A stretch of 64,000 bases of DNA. Source: Bacillus solimangrovi (GTDB lineage Bacteria > Bacillota > Bacilli > Bacillales > Bacillaceae_N). A program made the position numbers and the translations under genes. How positions within the stretch are numbered: position 1 is the first letter of the stretch; each line of letters opens with the position of its first letter. The notes below the pieces were generated by a model. That model worked only from the letters and a program-made list of their open reading frames with translations, had not been told where the DNA came from and did no database searches. The stretch lies in contig NZ_MJEH01000044.1 of assembly GCF_001742425.1 (NCBI RefSeq), forward strand, positions 62,001 through 126,000, read 5' to 3'. This document shows, in pieces, positions 35,100 through 45,100 of the stretch.

Positions 35100-36653
35100 A
35101 TGATGACAAGAGCAGCAGAACGGAATACTAGAGCAATATATTGGGCCTCAGGTATCGTTTCCATTTGTGGAATTATATTTGAGGTGCTGTTTGGTGCATT
35201 AGGGTCATATATACTTGGCGATGGTGTGAAACAATACACGCTAACAATTTCATTATTTTTAACAGGCATGGGAATTGGAGCTTCAATTAGTGAGAAGGTA
35301 ATGAAAAAATTAATTCTCGCTTTTGTACTTATTGAGTTTTCGGTAGCTTTAATTGGGGGATTCTCAAGTTTCCTTCTCTTTTCAATTACAGCGTACTTAG
35401 CACCGGGTACAGATGCATTTTTCTTATATTTAGTTACATTATTAATAGGTGGATTAACAGGACTTGAGTTACCAATATTAATTCGAAAGGCAAATGAAAT
35501 AGGTGTTGAGTTAAATCGGAGTACAGCACGTGTATTGTTTTCTGATTATGCTGGCGGATTAATTGGCGGATTATTATTTGTTTTCTTGTTACGACCAAAG
35601 TTTGGATTAGTGAAAACAGCATTTCTTGTCGCAATTATTAATGCTGTTGTGGCTGTATGGGTTCTATGGTTGTTTCAGAAAGAAATTCAGCAATTTAAAC
35701 GTTATTTTATTGTCGGTATAGCAATTATTATTTTATTGTTTGCAGGTTTAATGTTTGGGGAAAAAATTGCTTTTACATTTGAACAAAAGCTCTACCGAGA
35801 CCCCATAATTCATTCAGAGGAAACAGCTTATCAACATATAATCGTAACGAAAAGAAACGATGATGTACGGTTATTCTTAAATGGGTCACTTCAATTTAGT
35901 TCAACAGATGAATATCGTTATCACGAAATGATCGTCCATCCGCCAATGACGTTGGCATCTGATCGAGAAAACATACTTATATTAGGAGGAGGAGATGGGT
36001 TAGCCACAAGAGAATTATTAAAGTATGAAGATGTAAAACAAATTACAATGGTTGACCTTGATCCTCGTGTTGTTGAACTTGCAAAAACACATCCTGATAT
36101 CGTTAAGTTAAATGAAGGTGTGTTTGAAGATAAACGATTAAATGTTATTCATCAAGATGCTTTTCAATTTATGGAACAATCAGATGAATGGTTTGATGTG
36201 ATTCTTGTTGATTTACCTGATCCAAATAATGAATCATTAAATAAGTTATATACGGTTGAATTTTATTCGTTACTTCGTAATCATTTAAAGCCAGGTGGTA
36301 AAATAATGATTCAGTCAACAAGCCCTGTCTTTGCTACAAAAGTATATTGGACCATAGATCGAACAGTAAAGGAAACGGGATTATATACAGAAAATTTCCA
36401 TGTGGACATTCCGAGTTTTGGAAATTGGGGTTTTATTATGGCTTCTAGGGAAGAAATTGATTTAAACAAATTCCAACTAGAGGTTGAAACTAAGTTTTTA
36501 ACAGAGGAGATGTTATTAGCTCTAACTTATTTTGGGAAAGATGAAGATGGTACGTTTTATGATAGCAAAGGTAGGCAGATCGAATTACAACCAAATACAC
36601 TTATACGCCCTAACCTTATTGAAAAATATAGTGAGTCATGGAGTCATTATTAA
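35100..36653 (+). CDS. Membrane-fused spermidine-synthase-like aminopropyltransferase
   Basis: This protein of about 517 residues joins an N-terminal membrane domain of six to seven helices (about residues 15-230) to a C-terminal spermidine-synthase-like methyltransferase-fold domain (about 240-500). The latter has LILGGGDGLATRELLKY for the nucleotide ligand, MVDLDPRVVELAK, and VDLPDPNNESLNKLYTVEFY at the active-site loop. Such fusions occur beside PspA and DUF350 genes; the amine acceptor is not known. ATG at 35100 (or 35103) is favoured because AGAGG lies at 35084-35088. An in-frame ATG at 35079 has only terminator sequence upstream. Confidence 0.82.
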   Translation: MMTRAAERNTRAIYWASGIVSICGIIFEVLFGALGSYILGDGVKQYTLTISLFLTGMGIGASISEKVMKKLILAFVLIEFSVALIGGFSSFLLFSITAYLAPGTDAFFLYLVTLLIGGLTGLELPILIRKANEIGVELNRSTARVLFSDYAGGLIGGLLFVFLLRPKFGLVKTAFLVAIINAVVAVWVLWLFQKEIQQFKRYFIVGIAIIILLFAGLMFGEKIAFTFEQKLYRDPIIHSEETAYQHIIVTKRNDDVRLFLNGSLQFSSTDEYRYHEMIVHPPMTLASDRENILILGGGDGLATRELLKYEDVKQITMVDLDPRVVELAKTHPDIVKLNEGVFEDKRLNVIHQDAFQFMEQSDEWFDVILVDLPDPNNESLNKLYTVEFYSLLRNHLKPGGKIMIQSTSPVFATKVYWTIDRTVKETGLYTENFHVDIPSFGNWGFIMASREEIDLNKFQLEVETKFLTEEMLLALTYFGKDEDGTFYDSKGRQIELQPNTLIRPNLIEKYSESWSHY

Positions 36654-36797
36654 AGGAATGTGTATATTTTACGTGTTATTTTATGCTAAGATTCTCGAAT
36701 TTAAGTTAGATGAATAAAATTATTGATAGGTTTACTTTTGATTTGTTTGTTAAATGGTAGAGGTATTAATAAATCATATTCAAAGGGGCGAATACTA

Positions 36798-37478
36798 TTG
36801 CTACTTTCTTATCATGGACATTCAGTGGTACAAATTGAAACTAAAGGTACAAAAATCTTAATTGATCCATTTATAAACGGAAATGCACTATGTGATCTAG
36901 ATGCAAGTAATGTAAAATGCGATGTAATATTATTAACACATGGTCATAATGATCATGTAGGAGATACTGTGGAGATTGCTAAACGAAATGATGCATTAGT
37001 GATTGCGACATTTGAATTAGCCAATTATTTGGGAGCAAAAGGTGTGAAAACACATCCAATGCATATAGGTGGTTCACATGAATTTAAGTTTGGAAAAGTG
37101 AAGTTTACACAAGCGTTCCACGGATCAAGTTATACAGAAGAAGATGGACAAATCATTTATACAGGTATGCCAGCGGGGATTCTATTTTTTGCTGAAGGTA
37201 AAACGATATATCATGCTGGAGATACAGCTTTATTCTCTGATATGAAGATGTATGGTGAATTGTACAACATTGATGTTGCGTTCTTACCAATTGGAGATAA
37301 TTTCACGATGGGACATGATGATGCAGTTCTTGCAGCAACATGGATAAATTCTAAAGAAGTAATACCGATCCACTACAATACTTTCCCAGTTATAGAACAA
37401 GATCCACATCAATTTGTAAGTGCATTAGCTAGTAGTGAAGGGAAAGTGATGAATCCAGGGGATTCATTCAATTTATAA
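36798..37478 (+). CDS. ytkL: Metallo-beta-lactamase-fold hydrolase YtkL (UPF0173)
   Basis: This 226-residue protein has the zinc-binding motif [12 protein letters not shown] (HxHxDH) near residue 52 and the later [12 protein letters not shown] and GHDDAV segments of the UPF0173 family. The start is TTG at 36798, after AAAGGGGCG, giving the family N-terminus [15 protein letters not shown] and the usual length. An in-frame TTG at 36723 would add 25 unrelated residues. The substrate is unknown. Confidence 0.88.
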   Translation: MLLSYHGHSVVQIETKGTKILIDPFINGNALCDLDASNVKCDVILLTHGHNDHVGDTVEIAKRNDALVIATFELANYLGAKGVKTHPMHIGGSHEFKFGKVKFTQAFHGSSYTEEDGQIIYTGMPAGILFFAEGKTIYHAGDTALFSDMKMYGELYNIDVAFLPIGDNFTMGHDDAVLAATWINSKEVIPIHYNTFPVIEQDPHQFVSALASSEGKVMNPGDSFNL

Positions 37479-37519
37479 GAAAGAGCTGACTGTTTTTATA
37501 GGGCAGTCAGCTCTTTCTT
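37477..37519. terminator. Terminator after ytkL
   Basis: A perfect 16-bp stem: AAGAAAGAGCTGACTG (37477-37492) with CAGTCAGCTCTTTCTT (37504-37519). It can work in both directions and would also end the minus-strand tRNA transcript. Confidence 0.88.
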
Positions 37520-37579
37520 AATCGAGTAGCATGTGTTTAATTGTTAATGATTCTTGCTAGGAAAATAAGATGGTTATAC

Positions 37580-37650
37580 TGGGCCAGCTGGATTCGAACC
37601 AACGCATGACGGAGTCAAAGTCCGTTGCCTTACCGCTTGGCTATAGCCCA
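37580..37650 (-). tRNA. tRNA-Gln (anticodon UUG)
   Basis: Reading the minus strand gives a 71-base cloverleaf. The acceptor arm TGGGCTA/TGGCCCA contains one G-U pair. The D arm is AGCCAAGCGGTAAGGC. The anticodon stem CGGA/TCCG holds the loop CTTTGAC with anticodon TTG. The T arm contains GGTTCGAATCC. CCA is not encoded. It is a single tRNA between ytkL and ytoI. Confidence 0.95.
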
Positions 37651-37957
37651 TCGATGTACGAATAATAATGAACAAGTAGTTTAGAGTGATTTTCAACGTT
37701 GTTTTAACGTTTCAAAATAGCAGCTGTTTGTTGTGTTGATACGTATATAATGTGTAATAGTTTTTTTAATATACATAGGATTTGAATAAAAGAAATGAAC
37801 GTAATCAACCTTTTATTTTGCGTTGAAAAAATGAAGCGATTTTGCTTGATAAAAGAAAGGTGTCTAATTGATGTGACGTGGTTTCACAAGTATAATGAAA
37901 GCAAGATAAATTTACATCTCAATTAATTCGAGATGAAATGAAAGTATGGTGAGGAAG
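37651..37957. other. Intergenic region between tRNA-Gln and ytoI
   Basis: The 307 bases hold no credible gene. They must contain the tRNA promoter (minus strand) and that of ytoI (plus strand). I see no promoter good enough to place. Confidence 0.5.
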
Positions 37958-39268
37958 TTGGCTACAAAACATGAGCAGATCTTACAGCATATCGAAAACT
38001 TAGAAGTGGGTAATAAAATCTCTGTTCGACAAATTGCGAAAGAGCTACTGGTAAGTGAAGGGACTGCTTATCGTGCGATTAAAGATGCTGAAAATAAAGG
38101 GATGGTTAGTACGATTGAACGTGTAGGAACCATCCGAATTGAACAGAAAAAGAAAGAAAATTTCGAAAAGCTTACATATGCAGAGGTTGTAAACATTGTT
38201 GATGGTCAAGTCTTAGGTGGTCGAGAAGGGCTTCATAAAACATTAAACAAATTTGTAATCGGTGCGATGAAACTAGAAGCGATGATGCGTTATACAGGAG
38301 CAGGAAATTTACTTATTATTGGTAATCGGACGAAAGCTCATGAGAAGGCATTAGAAGCTGGAGCGGCAGTACTTATTACAGGTGGATTCGATACAGAAGA
38401 AAATGTAAAATTATTAGCAGATGAATTTCAATTACCAATCATCTCAACAAGTTATGACACATTTACTGTAGCTACTATGATTAACCGTGCTATCTATGAT
38501 CAATTGATTAAGAAAGAAATTGTTTTTGTAGAAGATATTTTAACTTCAATTGAACGAACGTTTTTTATCGAAACAAGTGATAATGTCGGCAAATGGTTTG
38601 AGTTAAACGATGAAACGAAGCATAGTCGTTATCCAGTAGTAGACGATTCTTTGAAAATTCAAGGAATGGTCACTGCTAAAGATGTCATAGGGGTGGATCG
38701 TAACCTTTCAATTGAAAAAGTAATGACGAAAAATCCGATGACGGTTAATGCTAAGACGTCAGTAGCAAACTGTGCACATATGATGGTATGGGAAGGGATT
38801 GAAGTTCTTCCTGTTATTGATGATCATCATAGGTTGCAAGGGATTATTAGTCGACAAGATGTTTTAAAAGCACTACAAATGATTCAACGTCAACCACAAG
38901 TAGGTGAAACAATTGACGACTTAATTACGAATCAGTTTATGAATACGACAGAGGCTGGCGGTTCAACCTATCGTTGTGAAGTTACACCTCAAATGACTAA
39001 TCACCTTGGAACAATTTCTTATGGAGTGTTTACGACGCTTGTAACAGAAGCGAGCAGTCGGATAATGAGAAATCATAAGAAAGGCGACCTCGTTGTTGAG
39101 AATATCACTGTTTACTTTATTAAACCTGTCCAATTAGAAAGTATCTTAGAAATTGTACCGAAAGTGCTTGAAGTTGGTCGTAAGTTCGGAAAGGTTGATG
39201 TAGAAGTATATAACGAAGGTAAGCTTGTTGGGAAAGCGTTATTGATGGCGCAATTAATTGATCGCTAG
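37958..39268 (+). CDS. ytoI: YtoI: HTH, DRTGG, CBS pair and hot-dog domains
   Basis: This 436-residue protein starts with a winged helix-turn-helix (KISVRQIAKELLVSEGTAYRAIKDAENKGMVSTI, about residues 19-52). A DRTGG-like domain (about 70-185) and two CBS motifs (about 190-310, with RYPVVDDSLKIQGMVTAKDVIG and VLPVIDDHHRLQGIISRQDVL) come next. A C-terminal thioesterase-like hot-dog domain completes it. This matches B. subtilis YtoI, proposed to be a nucleotide-sensing regulator. The TTG at 37958 gives LATKHEQIL, the family-like N-terminus, but its ribosome site is close. ATG at 37946 is an alternative. Confidence 0.85.
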   Translation: MATKHEQILQHIENLEVGNKISVRQIAKELLVSEGTAYRAIKDAENKGMVSTIERVGTIRIEQKKKENFEKLTYAEVVNIVDGQVLGGREGLHKTLNKFVIGAMKLEAMMRYTGAGNLLIIGNRTKAHEKALEAGAAVLITGGFDTEENVKLLADEFQLPIISTSYDTFTVATMINRAIYDQLIKKEIVFVEDILTSIERTFFIETSDNVGKWFELNDETKHSRYPVVDDSLKIQGMVTAKDVIGVDRNLSIEKVMTKNPMTVNAKTSVANCAHMMVWEGIEVLPVIDDHHRLQGIISRQDVLKALQMIQRQPQVGETIDDLITNQFMNTTEAGGSTYRCEVTPQMTNHLGTISYGVFTTLVTEASSRIMRNHKKGDLVVENITVYFIKPVQLESILEIVPKVLEVGRKFGKVDVEVYNEGKLVGKALLMAQLIDR

Positions 39269-39362
39269 AGTAGAATAATAGTTCGAATATAATTTACACT
39301 ATCATGATAATCGTTATTTTATTTCCAAAATTAAAAGTGAGTAAATTGTTACGGTATACAAA

Positions 39363-39392
39363 AAAAGTCATGCCCGAATGGACATGACTTTT
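39363..39392 (-). terminator. Terminator of ytpI
   Basis: AAAAGTCATG pairs with CATGACTTTT. On the minus strand the stem is followed by a T run. Confidence 0.8.
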
Positions 39393-39399
39393 ACATATC

Positions 39400-39711
39400 T
39401 TAATCATTCTGAAGGTTTGCTTTTTCAGCTTCCTCAACAGCGAGTGGAAAATAATAATTCTTTCTTTTGAAATTAAAATATGCGTGTAATCCTCCAATGA
39501 GGATAAAAAGAACGCCTACAACAAGTTCGATGGTAATACTCCATCCGATGATTTGATTCAATCCGAATAGAAAAACAAATGCACCTAATGAAATACTTGA
39601 TTTTGCAGAATACCATTGTTTTTCGTAAGGTCGTCTTGAGCGGAAAAATTTTGTTTTATAGAATAAATACATGATTAGCGCAATTATTGATAATGAGCCG
39701 AACACTAACAC
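39400..39711 (-). CDS. ytpI: YtpI-family membrane protein
   Basis: This 103-residue protein has three predicted helices (about residues 1-17, 39-56 and 59-78) and the SRRPYEKQWYSAKSSISLG segment typical of YtpI. The start is GTG with AAGGTG ten bases before. It is on the opposite strand to ytoI and nrnA, as in B. subtilis. Function is unknown. Confidence 0.85.
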   Translation of the reverse strand: MLVFGSLSIIALIMYLFYKTKFFRSRRPYEKQWYSAKSSISLGAFVFLFGLNQIIGWSITIELVVGVLFILIGGLHAYFNFKRKNYYFPLAVEEAEKANLQND

Positions 39712-39832
39712 TTGTTAATCACACCTTCCAATCTACGTTTCCGCTTTCTATTGTAACGGTGCTTGTATTGAAAAGCTAGTCAAGATTTGAAAGTTTAATG
39801 ACACTAAAATAACAACAGATAGGATGATTGCA

Positions 39833-40780
39833 ATGAAACAAGACATTCTGAATGAAATTAAAAAGTTCGATACAATTATCATACATCGTCATGTTCGCCC
39901 TGATCCAGATGCATTAGGGTCTCAAGGTGGGCTAGGTGAAATCATTAAAGCATCGTTCCCAGATAAGAATGTCTATTTAACTGGTGAAGAAGAGGAAGGG
40001 TTAACTTTCTTAGTACGTATGGATGAAGTTTCTGATGATATGTATAACGGTGCATTAGTTATCGTTTGCGATACAGCCAACCAAGAAAGAATCAGTGATT
40101 CTCGTTATAATAAAGGAGAACGATTAATAAAAATCGATCATCACCCGAATCGTGATGTTTATGGTGACCTCGTTTGGGTAGATACGGACGCTAGTGCAAC
40201 GTCTGAACTTATTTACGAGTTCTATGAATTCGGTAAAGAACAAGGTCTTGTACTTACAGAACAAGCAGCACGTCTATTATTTGCTGGAATTGTTGGTGAT
40301 ACAGGTCGATTCCTGTTCCCAAGCACGAATATTAACACATTCAAGTATGCATCTGAATTAGTTAAAAAAGGGATCAATTTCTCAGAGTTATATACTGATA
40401 TGTATAAAATGAGCCCTAGTATCGCACGATTAAATGGTTTTATTCTTCAAAACTTCTCTGTAACAGATGAAGGAGTTGCTGCTGTAAGTTTAACGAAAGA
40501 ATTACTTGCGGAATATAACCTTACAGCAAATGAAACTTCTAAAACAGTTGGTGTTTTAGGGAATATTGACGGAGTGTTAGCTTGGGTATTCTTTGTAGAA
40601 GAAGATGATCAAATTCGTGTGCGTCTTCGTTCTAGAGGACCGATTATCAATACTGTTGCACAAAAATATAACGGTGGTGGTCATCCACTTGCATCGGGTG
40701 CTACGATTTATGAATGGTCTGAAGCTGAAAATGTTATTGCAGATTTAGACAAAGCATGTGCTGAATTTAATAATAACTAA
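39833..40780 (+). CDS. nrnA: Oligoribonuclease/pAp phosphatase NrnA
   Basis: This 315-residue DHH/DHHA1 phosphoesterase degrades short oligoribonucleotides and 3'-phosphoadenosine 5'-phosphate. Metal motifs are HRHVRPDPDALGSQ (about residues 15-28), VCDTANQERI, and the DHH triad in IDHHPNRD near 101. The DHHA1 GGGHPLASGA loop lies near 286. ATG at 39833 follows AGATAGGATG; the ATG at 39824 lies within that ribosome site. Confidence 0.93.
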   Translation: MKQDILNEIKKFDTIIIHRHVRPDPDALGSQGGLGEIIKASFPDKNVYLTGEEEEGLTFLVRMDEVSDDMYNGALVIVCDTANQERISDSRYNKGERLIKIDHHPNRDVYGDLVWVDTDASATSELIYEFYEFGKEQGLVLTEQAARLLFAGIVGDTGRFLFPSTNINTFKYASELVKKGINFSELYTDMYKMSPSIARLNGFILQNFSVTDEGVAAVSLTKELLAEYNLTANETSKTVGVLGNIDGVLAWVFFVEEDDQIRVRLRSRGPIINTVAQKYNGGGHPLASGATIYEWSEAENVIADLDKACAEFNNN

Positions 40781-40785
40781 ATTAT

Positions 40786-40817
40786 AAAAACGAATGTGTT
40801 AATCGCATTCGTTTTTT
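40786..40817 (+). terminator. Terminator of nrnA
   Basis: AAAAACGAATG pairs with CATTCGTTTTTT. The gene is convergent with ytrI. Confidence 0.75.
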
Positions 40818-40897
40818 ATACAATAAAAAGATTATACGTTTAGAAATGGCTTGAACTTGTTCTGTTTATTTTATAATGGCAGAAAGTGTTGCGCTTG

Positions 40898-41401
40898 TCA
40901 CTTGCGTAATTGGACTTCCACATGCACTTCTAGAGTTGTAGATAAGAAGAGGTATTTTACTTTAACAGTATATTGAGATTGATCAAAGTCGTAAATTTTA
41001 TTTTCAATTGTTTTAAATAAAAAGTTTTTGTTTTCCACGATTGTTGCAATATTTTGTTTGAGAAGTGGTTGTAGTTCGCCTTGGATAGCATCCTTTAATA
41101 ATTGAACGGTTAACAAGTCTAGCTTCAGTTCTTTCGCATTGGTTAATTCGATGACAATGTCTTCAACAATAAGCTTTTTTTTATTTTCATTATTTAAATG
41201 CTCAACATCTTCTTTCCACATCTGAATTTCTTGATTTAATTGAGTGATTTTATTTCTTTGTTCGGATAGTGTTAATATTTGTTCATCTTGCATTTGTCCA
41301 AAAATGAAAAGGAATACACCCCAGCTAACGACCATTCCAATAAAGGTACCAGCAAAAAAACGTTGCCACTTTGGATCACGATAATAAGGAGGAACTCTCA
41401 C
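40898..41401 (-). CDS. ytrI: Sporulation membrane protein YtrI
   Basis: This 167-residue protein begins MRVPPYYRDPKWQRFFAG, followed by one membrane helix (about residues 20-38), a coiled coil (QRNKITQLNQEIQMWKEDVEHLNNENKKK) and a soluble C-terminal domain. The start is GTG at 41401, eight bases after AGGAG; it overlaps the last base of the ytrH stop codon (TAGTG). In B. subtilis ytrHI is a mother-cell operon needed for full spore formation. Confidence 0.88.
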   Translation of the reverse strand: MRVPPYYRDPKWQRFFAGTFIGMVVSWGVFLFIFGQMQDEQILTLSEQRNKITQLNQEIQMWKEDVEHLNNENKKKLIVEDIVIELTNAKELKLDLLTVQLLKDAIQGELQPLLKQNIATIVENKNFLFKTIENKIYDFDQSQYTVKVKYLFLSTTLEVHVEVQLRK

Positions 41402-41733
41402 TACATTTGCTCCTGTGTGAGCCAATGTAGTATCAGCGATGCTGTATGTGTTCCACCCATTGCAGCGATAATAAGAAGTATTTGTTTGAAAATACTAAGT
41501 GTTTCTCCGTAGAAGATACCACGCTGGAAGTTTGTGATCGCATCAAATGTTCCACCTATTGCAGCTACAATTGCCCAAATCTTTAATCCTTTTTCTATTT
41601 TCACCATCATTGTTAAAGGAGGTTGTCCTACAAGGAATGCACCTAATCCACCGATAATGACACCACCAAGTAATACGCCAAGACCGATGAAATAACAATT
41701 AATAAATGACGCCATAAATCGTTCCTCAATCAT
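41401..41733 (-). CDS. ytrH: Sporulation membrane protein YtrH
   Basis: This 110-residue protein has three predicted helices (about residues 9-36, 48-65 and 78-103) with many glycines, as in SpoIIM-unrelated YtrH proteins of Bacillus. ATG at 41733 follows AAGGTG; an ATG at 41715 preceded by GAGGAACG is also possible. It is coupled to ytrI by a one-base overlap. It is divergent from dnaE, as in B. subtilis. Confidence 0.87.
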   Translation of the reverse strand: MIEERFMASFINCYFIGLGVLLGGVIIGGLGAFLVGQPPLTMMVKIEKGLKIWAIVAAIGGTFDAITNFQRGIFYGETLSIFKQILLIIAAMGGTHTASLILHWLTQEQM

Positions 41734-42101
41734 ATTTACACCTTCAATCTTGGTAATTAATTATGTATAAAATACATTTTTTCATTAAAATAAGAGAACT
41801 CTGGCACAAGCTAGTTTGCAAAAGTTTAATTCCTGATATTAACCTTACTAACATTATGTGTATGACAACATGTCCTTGTTTATGTTTTTGTACTTGTAAA
41901 AGTGCCTTTTGAAAGAAGGACAAGTATGTGACAAATTATTCAGTATTCGTTTTGTTCTATAGTTTCTTCTTTTTATTTGGTCATTCATGCCATAGGTCAA
42001 CTTTTTCAATCGAAGGCGATCTATATTATAATAGTGAAAAATAGAATAGAAAGAATAGCTTAGTCTAATAATGTTTTTTTATAAAGAAGGTGGAACGATT
42101 T
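41734..42101. other. Divergent intergenic region ytrH-dnaE
   Basis: The 368 bases hold no gene. A good -10 (TATAAT, 42027-42032) lies about 70 bases before dnaE with a poor -35 (TTTCAA, 17-base spacing). No reliable sigma-E promoter for ytrHI could be fixed by eye. Confidence 0.5.
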
Positions 42102-45100
42102 ATGGAAGTTATCCATTTAAATGTTCACAGTGGTTATAGTTTACTAGAGAGTGCGGTGCATCTTGAAAAGTTAGTCCATAAAGCAAAAGAGTATAATATG
42201 CCTGCAGTAGCTTTAACAGATAAAAATGTAATGTATGGTTCGTTAACATTTTATCAATTATGTAAAAAGCATGATGTTAAACCGATTATTGGTTTAGAGT
42301 TATCAGTAAAAACGGAAGAGAATAATGTTTATCCTTTGATTCTACTTGCGAAAAATAAAGTTGGTTATCAAGAATTAGTGAAACTATCGAGCATTAGCCA
42401 AACAACTGAAGCTGAATATGTCAAAAAAGCAGATTTTCATGCAAATAGTGATAATCTCGTTGTAATCATGCCAAAAAACGGCGAGTGTGGTCATTATATA
42501 AATCAAAATGACCTGACGAAAGTAGGTAATGTTCTAGAAGCTTATAAAAAAAAATATAAAGATGATTTTTATTTGGCGGTTGAACCGACTAATTCACACT
42601 TCAATGAGCATATTCGTCAGTGTGCAAATTCATTACATATCCCTCTTGTGGCAATGAATCCTATTTTCTTTTTAGATAAAGAGGACCGAATTGCCTATCA
42701 ATGTTTACTTGCAATAAAATTTGGAAAATCCCTTGAAAGCGATGAAGTTCTCACTGAGACATACGAAGATGGAGACTTTAAAACTGGAGATGAGATGAGG
42801 CGTTTGTTTCAATCGTTTCCTGAAGCAGTTGCAAATACGATTAACATTATGAATAAGTGTCAGGTTGATCTTGAACTTGGAGATCGTATGCTTCCAAAGT
42901 ATGAAGTGCCTCAACAATTTACAGCTGAAAAGTATTTGAGGAAGTTATGTGAAAAGGGACTTGTAAAACGATTTGGAAAAATAGACGATGAAGCATCAAG
43001 GCGTTTAGATTATGAATTATCCATTATACAAGATATGGAGTTTAGTGATTATTTCTTAATTGTATGGGATTTTATGCGGTTTGCTCACCAAAAAGGAATT
43101 TTGACTGGCCCTGGTCGAGGTTCCGCAGCTGGTTCGTTAGTAGCTTATGTATTAGGAATTACAAATGTAGACCCTCTAAAATACGATTTATTGTTTGAGA
43201 GATTTTTAAACCCTGAGCGAATTAGCATGCCAGATATTGATATTGATTTTCCAGATAATCGTCGTGATGAAGTCATTCAATATGTTGAACAGAAATATGG
43301 ACGGGAACATACGGCACAAATTATAACTTTTGGTACGCTTGCTGCTAGAGCTGCAGTACGGGATTGTGGTCGTGTATTAGGAATCAGAAATATTGATGTA
43401 GATCGTGTAGCTAAAAAGATTCCAATCAAGCCAGGGATGACTTTGAAGAAGGCTTATTCACAATCTGAACAATTAAGAAATCTAATTGATCGGGCTGAGG
43501 AATATAAACGCCTTTACCATATTGCTGAAAAGATTGAAGGGTTACCTCGTCATACATCAACTCATGCCGCTGGCATAATTATAAGTGACAAGAAGCTTAC
43601 TGATATCGTACCCGTTCAAGGCGAACATGAAGATATGCTACTTACTCAATACCCTATGGATGACCTTGAATCAGCAGGTTTATTGAAGATGGACTTCTTA
43701 GGACTAAGAAATTTAAGTTTAATTGAATCTATTCGGCGTCTCATTCGTAAGAAAACAGGAAGGGATATATTAGTAAAAGATCTACCCTTTGATGATGCCA
43801 AAACATTTGCATTATTAGGTGATGGTGCAACAACTGGTATTTTTCAGTTGGAATCAGAAGGGATGCGTAGTGTATTAAAACGTCTTAAGCCGAACGATTT
43901 TGAAGACATAGTTGCTGTTAATGCACTGTATCGACCTGGACCGATGGAGCAGATTCCAGATTTTATTGAACGAAAACATGGTCTTAAAAGTGTGAACTAC
44001 CCCCATCCGATTTTGAAGCCTATTTTAGAAAAGACATATGGTGTTATTGTATATCAAGAGCAAATTATGCAAATTGCTTCAAAAATGGCACAGTTTTCAT
44101 TAGGAGAGGCAGACTTACTTAGGCGTGCAGTTAGTAAAAAGAAAGCCGATGTGTTACAGGCGCAAAGAGAGCATTTTGTACAAGGTTGTTTGCACAATGG
44201 ATACGATGAACAGGTCGCAAATGAAATATATGATTTAATTGTTCAGTTTGCAAACTACGGTTTTAATAGAAGTCACGCTGTCGCTTATAGTATGATTTCT
44301 TACCAATTGGCTTATTTAAAGGCTAATTATTCATTATGTTTTATGGCAGGATTGCTTTCTAGTGTAACAGGTAATGAAGAGAAAACAGCTGCTTACATTG
44401 CAGAAGCAAAAGCAGATGGATTAATCGTATTACAACCCTCAATCAATCACAGCTTTGCATCTTTTACTGTTGAGGGTGATTCAATTCGCTGTAGTTTGCC
44501 GATTATAAAAAATATAGGAATGAAGGCAGTTCGAGAGATTTTACATCAACGCCAGAATGGACCTTTTAAAGACTTATTTGACTTTTGTAGTCGTGTATCA
44601 TTGAAAGTTGTAAATCGAAAAGTGCTTGAGGCACTCATTTTATCAGGTAGTTTCGATGAATTTCTTCAAGAACGCTCAGTCTTACTTGCCAGTTTAGATG
44701 CAGCATTTGATTATATTGAGTTAGCAGGAGAAATGGATAGTGGATTATTTCTTGGTGAAGAGGTTGTGCCTAAGCCAAATTATAATGAAGCTGAACCATT
44801 TGAGTTGAAAGACAAACTCAGAATGGAGAAAGAAGTGCTAGGTTTTTATCTTTCTGCGCATCCTGTCGATGAATATGAGACATTGATGAAGAGTTTTCAT
44901 ACATCACGTATTTTTGATTTGAAGGATAAACAGGTAAAATCAGTTGTTAAGATGGTTGTATATTTATTAGAAACAAAAATTATTGAAACTAAAAAAGGTG
45001 AACAGATGGCGTTTGCAAAACTAAATGATGCAAGTGGTGAGATAGATAGTGTTATCTTTCCAGATGTTTATCAACAACATCGTTTATTTCTTAAGGATGA

